Below, in pieces: positions 52,139 through 60,290 of a DNA stretch of 64,000 bases. The stretch lies in the NCBI RefSeq assembly GCF_943192895.1, contig NZ_CALPCB010000001.1, positions 186,001-250,000 of the forward strand, written 5' to 3'. The notes beneath the pieces are model-generated. The model was given only the letters and a program-made list of their open reading frames with translations. It was not told the origin of the DNA and made no database searches. The position numbers and the translations under genes are program-made. How positions within the stretch are numbered: the first letter of the stretch is position 1; every line of letters starts with the position of its first letter. This DNA is from Veillonella_A intestinalis (lineage in GTDB: Bacteria > Bacillota > Negativicutes > Veillonellales > Veillonellaceae).

Positions 52139-52293
52139 GGGGTTTATACCCTACTTATGCGTTTTAGTTCATTTAATTATGAATAATATATCTTAAAAAT
52201 TAAAATTTAATACTTTACAACTTTAGCTAGATGAAGTAAAATAAGTTCATAAATTTTAAATGTACCGACTAAAAAGAAAGAGGGGACTTAGTT
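52139..52293 (+). other. Leader region of the amino acid ABC transporter
   Basis: AT-rich sequence with no gene. A TAAAAT-type -10 is possible near 52237 (AAGTAAAATAAG). The ribosome site AAAGAGGGGAC lies just before the ATG at 52294. Confidence 0.35.
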
Positions 52294-53103
52294 ATGAATA
52301 TGAAAAAATTAGCAGCTTTAGGGATGACCATGTTAGCTTTAGTAGCTTTCACCGCTGGTTGTGGTTCTGATACAAGTAGCAATGGAGCGGGGGAGTTACC
52401 TAAGAAAATGATTATTGGCTTAGACGACAATTTCCCACCAATGGGTTTCCGTGATGACAAAGGTGAAATCGTAGGCTTCGATATTGACCTAGCAAAAGAA
52501 GCTGCTAAGCGAGCTGGCATGGAGGTAGAATTTAAAGCCATTGATTGGGATAGTAAAGAAGCTGAACTTAAGAGTAAACGTATTGATGCCTTGTGGAATG
52601 GTGTAACAGTTACACCAGATCGGGAAAAGAATATTTTATTCTCCACTCCATATGTGCAAGATAAACAAATTATTGTGGTACGTAATGATTCAGCCATTCA
52701 AGGCAAAGAAGATTTAACGGGTAAAATCGTAGGTACTCAACAAGGTAGTAATGTAGAACCAATTCTTGATAAGGATGCACAAGAACGTGGTATTAAAGAA
52801 GTTAAAAAATATGGTGATTTTGTTAATGCCTTCATGGATCTTGAATTAGGTCGTATTGATGCCTTGGTGGTAGATGGCATTGTCGGTCAATATACAATGA
52901 CTCAGAAACCTGGCGTGTTCCGCGTTGCTAATGGGGATTACGGTGCTGATAAAATGGCCGTTGGCTTCCGTTTAGATGATAAGGCGTTGCAAGCTAAGAT
53001 GAATGATGTGCTCAAAGAAATGATGAACGATGGTACAGCAGATAAAATTGCTGAAAAATGGTTCGGTAATAGTAATTTATTAAATAAAGATGGTTTTAAA
53101 TAA
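52294..53103 (+). CDS. Amino acid ABC transporter, substrate-binding lipoprotein
   Basis: Binds a polar amino acid outside the inner membrane. 269 residues: a lipoprotein signal with lipobox FTAGC (C23), a short Ser/Gly linker, then a cluster-3 type binding protein (MIIGLDDNFPPMGFRDDKGEIVGFDIDL near residues 44-71, WNGVTVTPDREKNILFSTPY near 106, VGTQQGSN near 148). The pattern fits cystine, glutamine or general polar amino acid binders; the ligand is not clear. It heads a three-gene operon. Confidence 0.9.
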   Translation: MNMKKLAALGMTMLALVAFTAGCGSDTSSNGAGELPKKMIIGLDDNFPPMGFRDDKGEIVGFDIDLAKEAAKRAGMEVEFKAIDWDSKEAELKSKRIDALWNGVTVTPDREKNILFSTPYVQDKQIIVVRNDSAIQGKEDLTGKIVGTQQGSNVEPILDKDAQERGIKEVKKYGDFVNAFMDLELGRIDALVVDGIVGQYTMTQKPGVFRVANGDYGADKMAVGFRLDDKALQAKMNDVLKEMMNDGTADKIAEKWFGNSNLLNKDGFK

Positions 53104-53171
53104 TATCCAGAGAGCATAACGGCGTAAGCGCTGTGAGCATTTACAAGGATATGTAAATAAGAACAGTGTAA

Positions 53172-53202
53172 GAAGGGAGGTAAACCTTACCTCCTTTCTT
53201 TC
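53172..53202 (+). terminator. Attenuator between binding-protein and permease genes
   Basis: GGAGGTAA pairs with TTACCTCC around a 3-base loop, followed by TTTCTTTCTTT. An internal partial terminator here would explain more binding protein than permease, as is usual. Confidence 0.6.
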
Positions 53203-53221
53203 TTTGAAGGGAGTCAGTTAC

Positions 53222-53875
53222 ATGGACTATTTATTGAAGATTACGCCTGTGATTGCTAATGGCTTAGGCGTGACAATATCACTATTTACAGTGGTCTTGG
53301 TATTATCCTTACCAGGGGGTATTTTAGCCGCTCTACTACGGCTATCACCTATCGGTATTGTTCGCAAAATTATGGCGTTTTACGTATATGTAATGCGTGG
53401 AACTCCACTTATGTTACAGATTTTATTCATTTACTATGGTCTGCCTTTCATTCCCTATGTAGGCGTTCAGTTGGATGATACAACGGCAGCCGTGATTTCC
53501 TTTGTTTTAAACTATGCGGCCTATTTATGTGAAATCTTCCGTGGTGGGATTCAATCCATCCCTAAAGGGCAGTATGAAGGGGCTAAAGTACTAGGCTTTA
53601 CTTATGTACAAACGATGCGTAAAATTATTTTACCGCAAGTAATTAAACGCGTTTTGCCCCCTCTCGCGAATGAAACAATTAATTTATTAAAAGACACGTC
53701 TTTAGTGTATATTTTGGCTATGAATGATGTATTGCGCATTACTCGTGGCATCGTCCAACGTGACTTTGATACATCAGCCTTTATTGTAGCAGGGGCGTTT
53801 TATTTAATTATGACCTTTGTGTTGACAAATATTTTTAACTACTTAGAAAAGCGTTATGCTGTGTATGATGAATAG
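53222..53875 (+). CDS. Amino acid ABC transporter, permease
   Basis: 217 residues with five membrane helices and the permease EAA loop (YEGAKVLGFTYVQTMRKIILPQ near residues 120-141), the HisM/GlnP pattern. I start at 53222 (MDYLLK) because GAAGGGAG lies upstream; the longest frame begins at TTG 18 bases earlier. It is likely to act as a homodimer, since only one permease gene is present. Confidence 0.9.
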   Translation: MDYLLKITPVIANGLGVTISLFTVVLVLSLPGGILAALLRLSPIGIVRKIMAFYVYVMRGTPLMLQILFIYYGLPFIPYVGVQLDDTTAAVISFVLNYAAYLCEIFRGGIQSIPKGQYEGAKVLGFTYVQTMRKIILPQVIKRVLPPLANETINLLKDTSLVYILAMNDVLRITRGIVQRDFDTSAFIVAGAFYLIMTFVLTNIFNYLEKRYAVYDE

Positions 53876-53886
53876 GAGCGATACAT

Positions 53887-54645
53887 ATGAGCTTTATTGA
53901 AATGAAGAATATAGAAAAAAGCTTTGATGGCTTACCTGTTCTGAAAAATGTAAGTTTATCTATGGCAAAAGGGGAAGTAGTAGCCATTATTGGCCCTTCT
54001 GGATCAGGAAAATCTACTTTTTTACGATGTTTAGGCCAGCTAGAAATGATAGACCGTGGTACAATAGTAGTAGATGGTACATCTTTGGTACAAACGACAG
54101 GAGATGGTCCGGCTGTGTATAGTGATAAAAAAACACAGCAACAGCTATTGTTACAAATGGGCATGGTGTTTCAGCAATTCAATTTATTCCCTCATATGAC
54201 GGTATGGGAGAATATTTTAATTGCGCCACAAATGGTAAAAGGCATGAAGACAGTAGATATTGCACCCATAGCGGAGCAACTATTGAAAAAAGTTGGATTG
54301 TGGGAAAAGCGCGATGTGTATCCTGCTAAATTATCAGGCGGTCAAAAACAACGTGTTGCCATAGCTCGTGCCTTGGCGATGAATCCAAGCATTATGCTTT
54401 TTGACGAACCAACTTCAGCTTTGGATCCTGAGTTGACTGGTGAAGTGCTTCGCACCATTCAGCAGTTAGCGGAGGAACATATGACGATGATTATTGTTAC
54501 TCATGAAATGGCTTTTGCGCGGCAAGTAGCAGATCGCATTATTTTTATGGCTGATGGTATTATCCAAGAAGAAGGGGAACCAGAAGCAGTCTTTACCAAT
54601 CCTAAGTCACCACGTACCAAAGCATTTTTAGATTCTATGCTATAA
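53887..54645 (+). CDS. Amino acid ABC transporter, ATP-binding protein
   Basis: 252 residues. Walker A GPSGSGKST near 37-45, Q-loop MVFQQFNLFPHMTV near 94, signature LSGGQKQRVAIARAL near 150, Walker B IMLFDEPTSALD near 170 and the switch His in IIVTHEMAFA. All motifs are intact. A 16-residue insertion-like stretch (TTGDGPAVYSDKKTQQ) lies between Walker A and the Q-loop. Confidence 0.93.
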   Translation: MSFIEMKNIEKSFDGLPVLKNVSLSMAKGEVVAIIGPSGSGKSTFLRCLGQLEMIDRGTIVVDGTSLVQTTGDGPAVYSDKKTQQQLLLQMGMVFQQFNLFPHMTVWENILIAPQMVKGMKTVDIAPIAEQLLKKVGLWEKRDVYPAKLSGGQKQRVAIARALAMNPSIMLFDEPTSALDPELTGEVLRTIQQLAEEHMTMIIVTHEMAFARQVADRIIFMADGIIQEEGEPEAVFTNPKSPRTKAFLDSML

Positions 54646-54661
54646 AAAGGAGACTTATATT

Positions 54662-55900
54662 ATGAAGCAACATTGGCACGCAAAACTGGCTACTTTAGCA
54701 GTAGGCGCTTTATTAGGTGTAATGGGGACAGCCTATGCAAAGAGTTTACCAACGTATGATACAACGAAAGCAACGGCGCAGGCACAGACCTTTGAAGCGC
54801 GAGGGGTTCATAGTGAAGCTAGCTTACCAGCGGCGTATCAGTCGTATGCGACTACAGTTACTACTGAAGTTCGTGATTATCATGAAGGGTTTACCTTTAC
54901 TGTGCCTTGGCGTTTGACGAATGGCCGTTATGAATCGCAAGCCAAAGATGATGGCAGTACAGAACGAGGCTATTTCTTTAATTTAGCAGAAAGTTCCATT
55001 GCTGAGCCGTTTTTATTATCTTTTACAAAACGTGACAATATTGTAGAAGGCAATGTGAGCTTAGCCCAATGGAATACCACTTGGTATAATGAGTCAGTCA
55101 CGAATATGACAAAAGAGCGCTATTTAGCATTATGGCGTGAAAATCGCTCAGATCTTAAAGGGTACACCTTAGACGGTGACTTATTTGATTATAAAGGGGC
55201 TACCACAGCTCGTTGGGATTCATTCGTACGCAGTGATGCTGGTGATACAGGCTCTACATTCTTTGACGCTGAATTTATTATGTCCCAAGATCCAACTCAG
55301 CGTTATACATTGACTATGATGTACCCAAGTAAATATACGGACTACATGAATCAGGGGATTGTTAAAACTGTATTGCCTTCTTTTAAATTATTAAAAGAAA
55401 AATATCGTAATGTGGGGGACTTAGTGCTCAATGATGAAATTAGTTTTGTGAAGCCAAAGGGTTTTAAAGTATTGACGAAGGGTAATACGGGTGCAGTGTT
55501 ATCTAAAGATAGTTATCGCATTGAAGTAGGTTTATTCTCTATGGAAAAAACGGTGGCCTTAGATGGCGCTTCGGCTTATCCAACTATGACAGCGCGCCAA
55601 GAAATGGCTGATTACTATGTAGAAGAGTTAGTAAATAATTATGGCGCCACTATTGAAGCGTACAAAACATTGATTGATAATCATAATACAGGAAGCTTGA
55701 TTGCAGGTACGTTGCAACGTGGTGAAGGTAGTGCGATTAAATTTGCTTCTTACATTACCTTGACTGATAAAGGGGAAGCTGTAGTGGCTCGCGTTATGAC
55801 TCCGGATAATGGCCAGACTATAGAAGAATTAATGAAGCTCGTAGAAGGGGTACGGATTCAGCATAAGGGTCTTACTACGAGTGGCACTATTGTTTTATAA
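54662..55900 (+). CDS. Unrecognised secreted protein
   Basis: 412 residues; family not recognised. A Sec signal peptide ends near residue 26 (GVMGTAYAKS). The mature part seems to contain two similar modules: one from about 65 to 250 (FTFTVPWRL ... YTLTMMYPSKYTDYM ... VKTVLPSFKLL) and one from about 255 to 405 (ISFVKPKGFKV ... AVVARVMTPDNGQTI ... LMKLVEGVRI). Each begins with a 'xxFxxPxx' strand and ends in a helix after a beta sheet, reminiscent of PsbP-like folds. It follows the ABC transporter genes by 16 bp, so a link with uptake is possible but unproven. Confidence 0.7.
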   Translation: MKQHWHAKLATLAVGALLGVMGTAYAKSLPTYDTTKATAQAQTFEARGVHSEASLPAAYQSYATTVTTEVRDYHEGFTFTVPWRLTNGRYESQAKDDGSTERGYFFNLAESSIAEPFLLSFTKRDNIVEGNVSLAQWNTTWYNESVTNMTKERYLALWRENRSDLKGYTLDGDLFDYKGATTARWDSFVRSDAGDTGSTFFDAEFIMSQDPTQRYTLTMMYPSKYTDYMNQGIVKTVLPSFKLLKEKYRNVGDLVLNDEISFVKPKGFKVLTKGNTGAVLSKDSYRIEVGLFSMEKTVALDGASAYPTMTARQEMADYYVEELVNNYGATIEAYKTLIDNHNTGSLIAGTLQRGEGSAIKFASYITLTDKGEAVVARVMTPDNGQTIEELMKLVEGVRIQHKGLTTSGTIVL

Positions 55901-56016
55901 AAAATAAAAATTTTTTCATAAGAAAAAAGGACTTTTATATATTTATAGAGAATACTTAAATATAGAAGAAGTCAGAGTGAATGATTTAAGCTCATTCACC
56001 AGTGGGAGGGATTCAC

Positions 56017-56466
56017 ATGAAAGTAGAATACAAAACAATTGTCGTACCAGCTGATGGTTCTGAAAACTCTAAACGAGCTTTACAACATGCCGTGTCTATT
56101 TGTGAACGCAATGAAGCACAGCTTATTATCGTACATGTAGCGAATATTGTATCTGCTATTTCTAATTTTGACCAAACACCAATTAGCGGTGGGTATGTGT
56201 CAGAACAAATTGCAGAAGATATGGAAGAAACCGGCAAAAAAATCCTTGAAGAAGTGGCTAAGGATGTGCCAGCAGACATTACTGTGAAAAATGTGTTTGA
56301 AGTAGGCTCACCTGGTCCTGCTGTTTTAGCTGTAGCAAAGAAATTTAATGCTGATTTAATTGTTATGGGTAGCCGTGGCTTAGGACCTTTGAAAGGCTTA
56401 TTCATGGGCAGCGTAAGTAGTTATGTAACGAGTCATTCTACTTGCCCAGTGCTCGTTGTAAAATAA
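56017..56466 (+). CDS. Universal stress protein (UspA family)
   Basis: 149 residues, one Usp domain. The ATP-binding type motif is present (VMGSRGLGPLKGLFMGSVSSYV near residues 113-134, GxxGx9GS pattern), with the N-terminal VVPADGSENSKRAL. GGGAGGG precedes the ATG at 56017, 15 bases into the longest frame. Monocistronic, with its own terminator. Confidence 0.92.
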   Translation: MKVEYKTIVVPADGSENSKRALQHAVSICERNEAQLIIVHVANIVSAISNFDQTPISGGYVSEQIAEDMEETGKKILEEVAKDVPADITVKNVFEVGSPGPAVLAVAKKFNADLIVMGSRGLGPLKGLFMGSVSSYVTSHSTCPVLVVK

Positions 56467-56476
56467 GGTTGTCACA

Positions 56477-56513
56477 AAAGAGGCTTTGCTCACAGAGGGC
56501 AAAGCCTCTTTTT
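56477..56513 (+). terminator. Terminator of the universal stress protein gene
   Basis: AAAAGAGGCTTTGC (56477-56490) pairs with GCAAAGCCTCTTTT (56499-56512); the T run ends 6 bases before the ribosome site of the next gene, so the next transcript must begin by read-through or from an unseen promoter. Confidence 0.85.
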
Positions 56514-56527
56514 GGAATGGAGGCGCT

Positions 56528-58021
56528 ATGAATAAACAACGTGTTGTCTGGCTTCATGAGCAACTACCAACTTGGGAAGAAAAGGGGTGGATTACCAAAG
56601 AACATGCCGCTCAAATGAAAGTGTTCTACGGTACCATTGAAACTAAAAAAGGGCCTTCATGGCGTCGCTTGTTGGTATTATTGCTAGGTTTATTATTAAT
56701 TAGTTTAGGTTTATTTTTATTATTTGCCGGCTATTGGTATAGCTTTTCGCCGGCTGGTCGTATGGATTGGTGTATAGCCCTTTTATTAGTAGCTGTCATT
56801 GCCCTCGGTCTTGGCGTGTGGAAAGCACCGCGCAGTAGCTTATATGCCGAAGGGGTGGGGCTTTTTTATACATTAGCCTTACTGTTATCTACGTGGCTTA
56901 TGGGGGATACGTATTATACAGGCGAAGGGCTTGGATTTTACGCTCTTTTGTGTATGGTCTTAATATTGCCCGTGGTGTATTTGTTGGGCTCTCATTTTAC
57001 TATGATGGCCTATTTGCTTATCGGCTTGGCTTGGAGTGTATCTGCTCATGATGTGACCATTTGGGGCGAACCTATTTGGCTGTGGCTGTTATTAGCTGCG
57101 GGAAGTCCGTTTTTTGCAGAGCAATTACGTAAACAAAGTCAGTCATATTTATCGTTATTATGGCTCTCTTGGGTATATGTAGGCGCTATTTTTGGTGCTA
57201 TTTTCTTCACCATTAATTCCTATCAGTTATCTTTAGGTCTATTCTTTGTGGCGGCTTTATCAGCAGCTACTTATGCTCTAGGAAGTTTATCGCGTGAACA
57301 GGGAATTTGGTCACTCCCATTCCGTGGCGTAGGTGTGTTAGGTCTCATGTATGTTGTTGTATATGGCACCTTCCTTCAGACTTGGCAAGATGAAGCTGTG
57401 GCGAACATAAATTGGCTCAGTATTGTACTAGCTGTGTTAGCCTTAGCTTTAGTGCTAGGGTCACTAAATGCATTGTGGCAAAAACGACAGGGCCCTGAGA
57501 TGCTAATTGTTCTATGCCCTATCGTAGTTGGTATACTTATGGGGCTAGCTCATGCGGGCATAACACCGTTGACAGTTTCTATTATTTTTAATTTATATGT
57601 TATTTGTTTGGCGATAGTATTATTATGGCAAGGCACTATGTCTAAACGAGTAGCATTAGTAAATGGTTGTATTTTTACCTTCCTTGCGATGATTGGCGCT
57701 CGCTTCTTTGATCCTGCGTTTACCTTTGTAGAGCGTGGTTTCACCTTCATTGTAGTAGGTAGTGCTATTTTTGTAGTAAATCTATTTTATATGTGGCGAA
57801 AACAAGCTCAGCAGGTACAAATTAATTCATCCGTAGCAAAAGCGAATCGTCGCGTACGGCGGTCGAGTCAAATGAATGACGATGAACCTGAAATACAGGA
57901 TAGTCAGTTAGTACAGGACAATAAGATAACTCCCAATGAGCAATTCGGTACTACCAGTGAGGAAAACCGAATAGCTACAGATTCCGTAGGTCGAAAGGAG
58001 GGGGCTAACGATGCTGAATAA
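56528..58021 (+). CDS. DUF2157-type polytopic membrane protein
   Basis: 497 residues with about a dozen hydrophobic helices between residues 45 and 440. The soluble N-terminus (WLHEQLPTWEEKGWITKEHAAQM) is typical of DUF2157, and the C-terminal membrane part probably corresponds to the associated DUF4401. A charged tail follows from about 445. The ATG at 56528 is preceded by GGAGG; the longer frame would start inside the terminator. It overlaps the next gene by 11 bp. Function unknown. Confidence 0.8.
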   Translation: MNKQRVVWLHEQLPTWEEKGWITKEHAAQMKVFYGTIETKKGPSWRRLLVLLLGLLLISLGLFLLFAGYWYSFSPAGRMDWCIALLLVAVIALGLGVWKAPRSSLYAEGVGLFYTLALLLSTWLMGDTYYTGEGLGFYALLCMVLILPVVYLLGSHFTMMAYLLIGLAWSVSAHDVTIWGEPIWLWLLLAAGSPFFAEQLRKQSQSYLSLLWLSWVYVGAIFGAIFFTINSYQLSLGLFFVAALSAATYALGSLSREQGIWSLPFRGVGVLGLMYVVVYGTFLQTWQDEAVANINWLSIVLAVLALALVLGSLNALWQKRQGPEMLIVLCPIVVGILMGLAHAGITPLTVSIIFNLYVICLAIVLLWQGTMSKRVALVNGCIFTFLAMIGARFFDPAFTFVERGFTFIVVGSAIFVVNLFYMWRKQAQQVQINSSVAKANRRVRRSSQMNDDEPEIQDSQLVQDNKITPNEQFGTTSEENRIATDSVGRKEGANDAE

Positions 58022-58637
58022 AGTGTATGTAAAATGGTTGCTTTTCTTAGTGGTAGCCATTGTGACCTTAGTATCGCCCTTCTTTATTCAACAGAGGTCT
58101 ACTTCGCTGTTACAAGGCGGTGGAGAATATCAGTGGCCAGTGTCCTTGTCACGAACGGCTAGTTGGATACCTTCTGATTATTTAGAGGTGAAGTTTTTAG
58201 GAAGCCGAGCTCCTTGGCAAGGGACAACTTTGCCGGCGGTGAATCAAGAAGTATATGTGTGGGTGATACCTAAGGCTAATGGGATTTTAGAAGTGAAAGG
58301 CGTAGCGGATACAAAGCCAACTTCTGGGGATTATATTTTAGCCCGCGTTACCAAAATTGATGGCACTGATGTAGAATTTCAACTATTATTTAATCGGGTC
58401 ACATTAGACTTAAATAAAGTGAATCCTCAATTTTATACTACGTACAAGGGAACCTTATTGGCGACTTTAAAAATTAAAGATGGCTATGGTATTGTAACTG
58501 GCGTTTATTCACGGGGCGTGGCCTTAGAGATGGCAACGCCAGAAAGTGAAGCGCAACAAGAGTTGGATAGTCGTACGCCTGTTGAACAGATTGGTGAACC
58601 CGCTGCTAGTGGTGTAATGGTGACGGTCGGTGAATAA
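58011..58637 (+). CDS. GDYXXLXY-domain protein
   Basis: 208 residues. One N-terminal membrane helix (WLLFLVVAIVTLVSPFFI), then a periplasmic domain with VYVWVIPKANGILEVKG and GDYILARV near residue 105, which corresponds to the motif that names the GDYXXLXY family, though two of its named positions differ. This domain is normally encoded next to DUF2157 proteins, as here. Role unknown. A 10-residue Gln/Glu-rich tail ends the protein. Confidence 0.7.
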   Translation: MLNKVYVKWLLFLVVAIVTLVSPFFIQQRSTSLLQGGGEYQWPVSLSRTASWIPSDYLEVKFLGSRAPWQGTTLPAVNQEVYVWVIPKANGILEVKGVADTKPTSGDYILARVTKIDGTDVEFQLLFNRVTLDLNKVNPQFYTTYKGTLLATLKIKDGYGIVTGVYSRGVALEMATPESEAQQELDSRTPVEQIGEPAASGVMVTVGE

Positions 58638-58665
58638 AGACTGGCTCAAGACCTACTTTTAGGTA

Positions 58666-58671
58666 TATAAT
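58666..58671 (+). promoter_or_regulatory. -10 element of the ArsR-family gene
   Basis: TATAAT lies 40 bp before the start. The -35 (TGGCTC at 58642) is weak. Confidence 0.4.
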
Positions 58672-58710
58672 AAAAGGCAAATAAAATTCGTAGAGTATAG
58701 GAGTGGGGTC

Positions 58711-59007
58711 ATGGATGTAAGTCATGGGCAAGTAGATGTACAACAGTTGGCTGATTTATTTAAAGTATTAGGTGATCCAACACGGATACGCATTGTGCAA
58801 CAGCTATTGAATAAGGAAATGTGTGTTACCGATATAGCAGAGGCTATGGGGATGGGGCAATCAGCCATTTCTCATCAATTGCGTGTGTTGCGACAAGCTC
58901 GTTTAGTTACATTTCGCAAAGAAGGCAAGACTGCTTTATATAGTTTAAATGATGAGCATGTGGTTGTACTATTAAGTCAAGGTATTGAACACGTTTCACA
59001 TCAATAA
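58711..59007 (+). CDS. ArsR/SmtB-family metal-responsive repressor (CzrA-like)
   Basis: 98 residues: a winged helix (LFKVLGDPTRIRIVQQLL, MGQSAISHQLRVLRQARLV). The C-terminal helix carries D81, H83, H94 and H97, with exactly the spacing of the zinc/cobalt alpha-5 site in CzrA (Asp-x-His-x10-His-x2-His). The arsenic/cadmium-type site is incomplete, as only one Cys is present (EMCVTD). So zinc or a similar ion is the likely inducer. No exporter gene adjoins it; it is monocistronic with a terminator after it, so its target is elsewhere or is its own promoter. Confidence 0.88.
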   Translation: MDVSHGQVDVQQLADLFKVLGDPTRIRIVQQLLNKEMCVTDIAEAMGMGQSAISHQLRVLRQARLVTFRKEGKTALYSLNDEHVVVLLSQGIEHVSHQ

Positions 59008-59028
59008 GGACAATTGTATATACGAGAT

Positions 59029-59056
59029 AAACCGCCTAGGTAGGCGGTTTTCTTTT
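59029..59056 (+). terminator. Terminator of the ArsR-family gene
   Basis: AAACCGCCTA pairs with TAGGCGGTTT around two bases (effectively a 4-base loop), followed by TCTTTT. Confidence 0.8.
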
Positions 59057-59062
59057 AGTCCG

Positions 59063-59086
59063 TGACAATGGTATAATAAATTGTCA
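59063..59086. promoter_or_regulatory. menF promoter with an overlapping inverted repeat
   Basis: TGGTATAAT (59069-59077) is an extended -10. It lies inside the inverted repeat TGACAAT-N10-ATTGTCA (59063-59069 and 59080-59086), whose perfect 7-bp arms flank the -10. A repressor bound there would block the operon. Confidence 0.6.
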
Positions 59087-59111
59087 ACATAGTTTAACAA
59101 TGAGGATTTTT

Positions 59112-60275
59112 ATGAAATATACAATTTTTTCTACAGACATAACGAATCCATTGGCCGTATGGCAACACTTTGATGGAAGTGAGCGTGTTTACTGGCATGA
59201 CACGCAAGTAAATCGTGTTATTGTAGCCGCTGAACGAGTGAGAGCTATTACGGAAGCCGAATTAGCTGATTATCCTTGGGCGTGGTATAGCCAAAGTTTT
59301 TTTGACACGATTAACGATGATAGTTGGCAAGGCATGGGCAATGAATTAGTAGTGTTTAAGCACTACTATGTAAAAGAAGAAGGAAAAGCGTATTGGGTAA
59401 CGATTAATAGTGAAGCCCCAACTGTGAGCGAAAGTGCAATACCTCACGTACAGCATGCCTATGAAATGGTGACCACTGGTGATTATCCAGCGTGGGAGCA
59501 ACTCTTTGAAGGCATTCAACAGGCTATTCATAGCGGTGAAGTTACCAAAGTAGTAGCTTCACGGAAAGTGGCCTTTCATAGTGAACGCCCCTTTGAAAGT
59601 ACGTCGATTATTGGTAATTTAGTGGCTCAAAATCAAGGGGCCTTTATCTTTGCGTATGGGAAAGGGGAGGCTGTTTTTCTAGGTGCTTCGCCAGAAGTAT
59701 TAGTTCGTAAGCGTGGTCAAGATTTTATGAGTTATGCTTTAGCAGGAACCCTCAAAAAAGACCATATTCAAGATGGTGGCGCTCGTCTATTGGAGGACCC
59801 AAAAAATTTGCGGGAACATCAAATTGTGATTGACCGTATTCGCCAAACCATGCTGTCCTTGTGTGATAAGGTTGATGTACAAGAAACGCATATTATGGAA
59901 TTGCCTAATTTATATCATTTACGAACGTTATTATATGGGCATGATACTAAAGATTCTATATTAACTATGGCTAAAGCTTTACACCCTACGCCGGCTATGG
60001 GCGGAGAGCCTCGCGAGGCAGCCTTAGCGGTATTGAAAAAATATGAGCCTTATGAGCGTGGTTTATATGCTGCTCCTCTAGGTTGGGTCTGTGGTAATAC
60101 GCCATTATTTCGTGAAGCGGGCGATGGTTTATTGATTGTAGGCATTCGTTCTGCCTTGATTCAGGGACAAGATTTATATGCCTATGCTGGTTGTGGTGTA
60201 GTTGCAGAATCTGACTGTGAAGCGGAATATACCGAAACAGCTACAAAATTGCAAACTATTTTAAACGCATTATGA
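59112..60275 (+). CDS. menF: Isochorismate synthase
   Basis: First committed step of menaquinone synthesis: chorismate to isochorismate. 387 residues of the chorismate-binding family. The C-terminal core shows KVVASRKVAF near 146, FLGASPEVLVRK near 192, ALAGTLKK near 212, LHPTPAMGGEPREAAL near 292 and the final AGCGVVAESDCEAEYTET. The start at 59112 follows TGAGGA; an ATG 12 bases upstream overlaps that site. First gene of the operon. Confidence 0.92.
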   Translation: MKYTIFSTDITNPLAVWQHFDGSERVYWHDTQVNRVIVAAERVRAITEAELADYPWAWYSQSFFDTINDDSWQGMGNELVVFKHYYVKEEGKAYWVTINSEAPTVSESAIPHVQHAYEMVTTGDYPAWEQLFEGIQQAIHSGEVTKVVASRKVAFHSERPFESTSIIGNLVAQNQGAFIFAYGKGEAVFLGASPEVLVRKRGQDFMSYALAGTLKKDHIQDGGARLLEDPKNLREHQIVIDRIRQTMLSLCDKVDVQETHIMELPNLYHLRTLLYGHDTKDSILTMAKALHPTPAMGGEPREAALAVLKKYEPYERGLYAAPLGWVCGNTPLFREAGDGLLIVGIRSALIQGQDLYAYAGCGVVAESDCEAEYTETATKLQTILNAL

Positions 60276-60290
60276 TATTGAGGTATGACT

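Noticed and set aside
51971..52186. 71-codon gene with hydrophobic heptads
   Set aside because: It starts inside a terminator stem, has no ribosome site and follows the decayed 21-bp repeats; better explained as noncoding.
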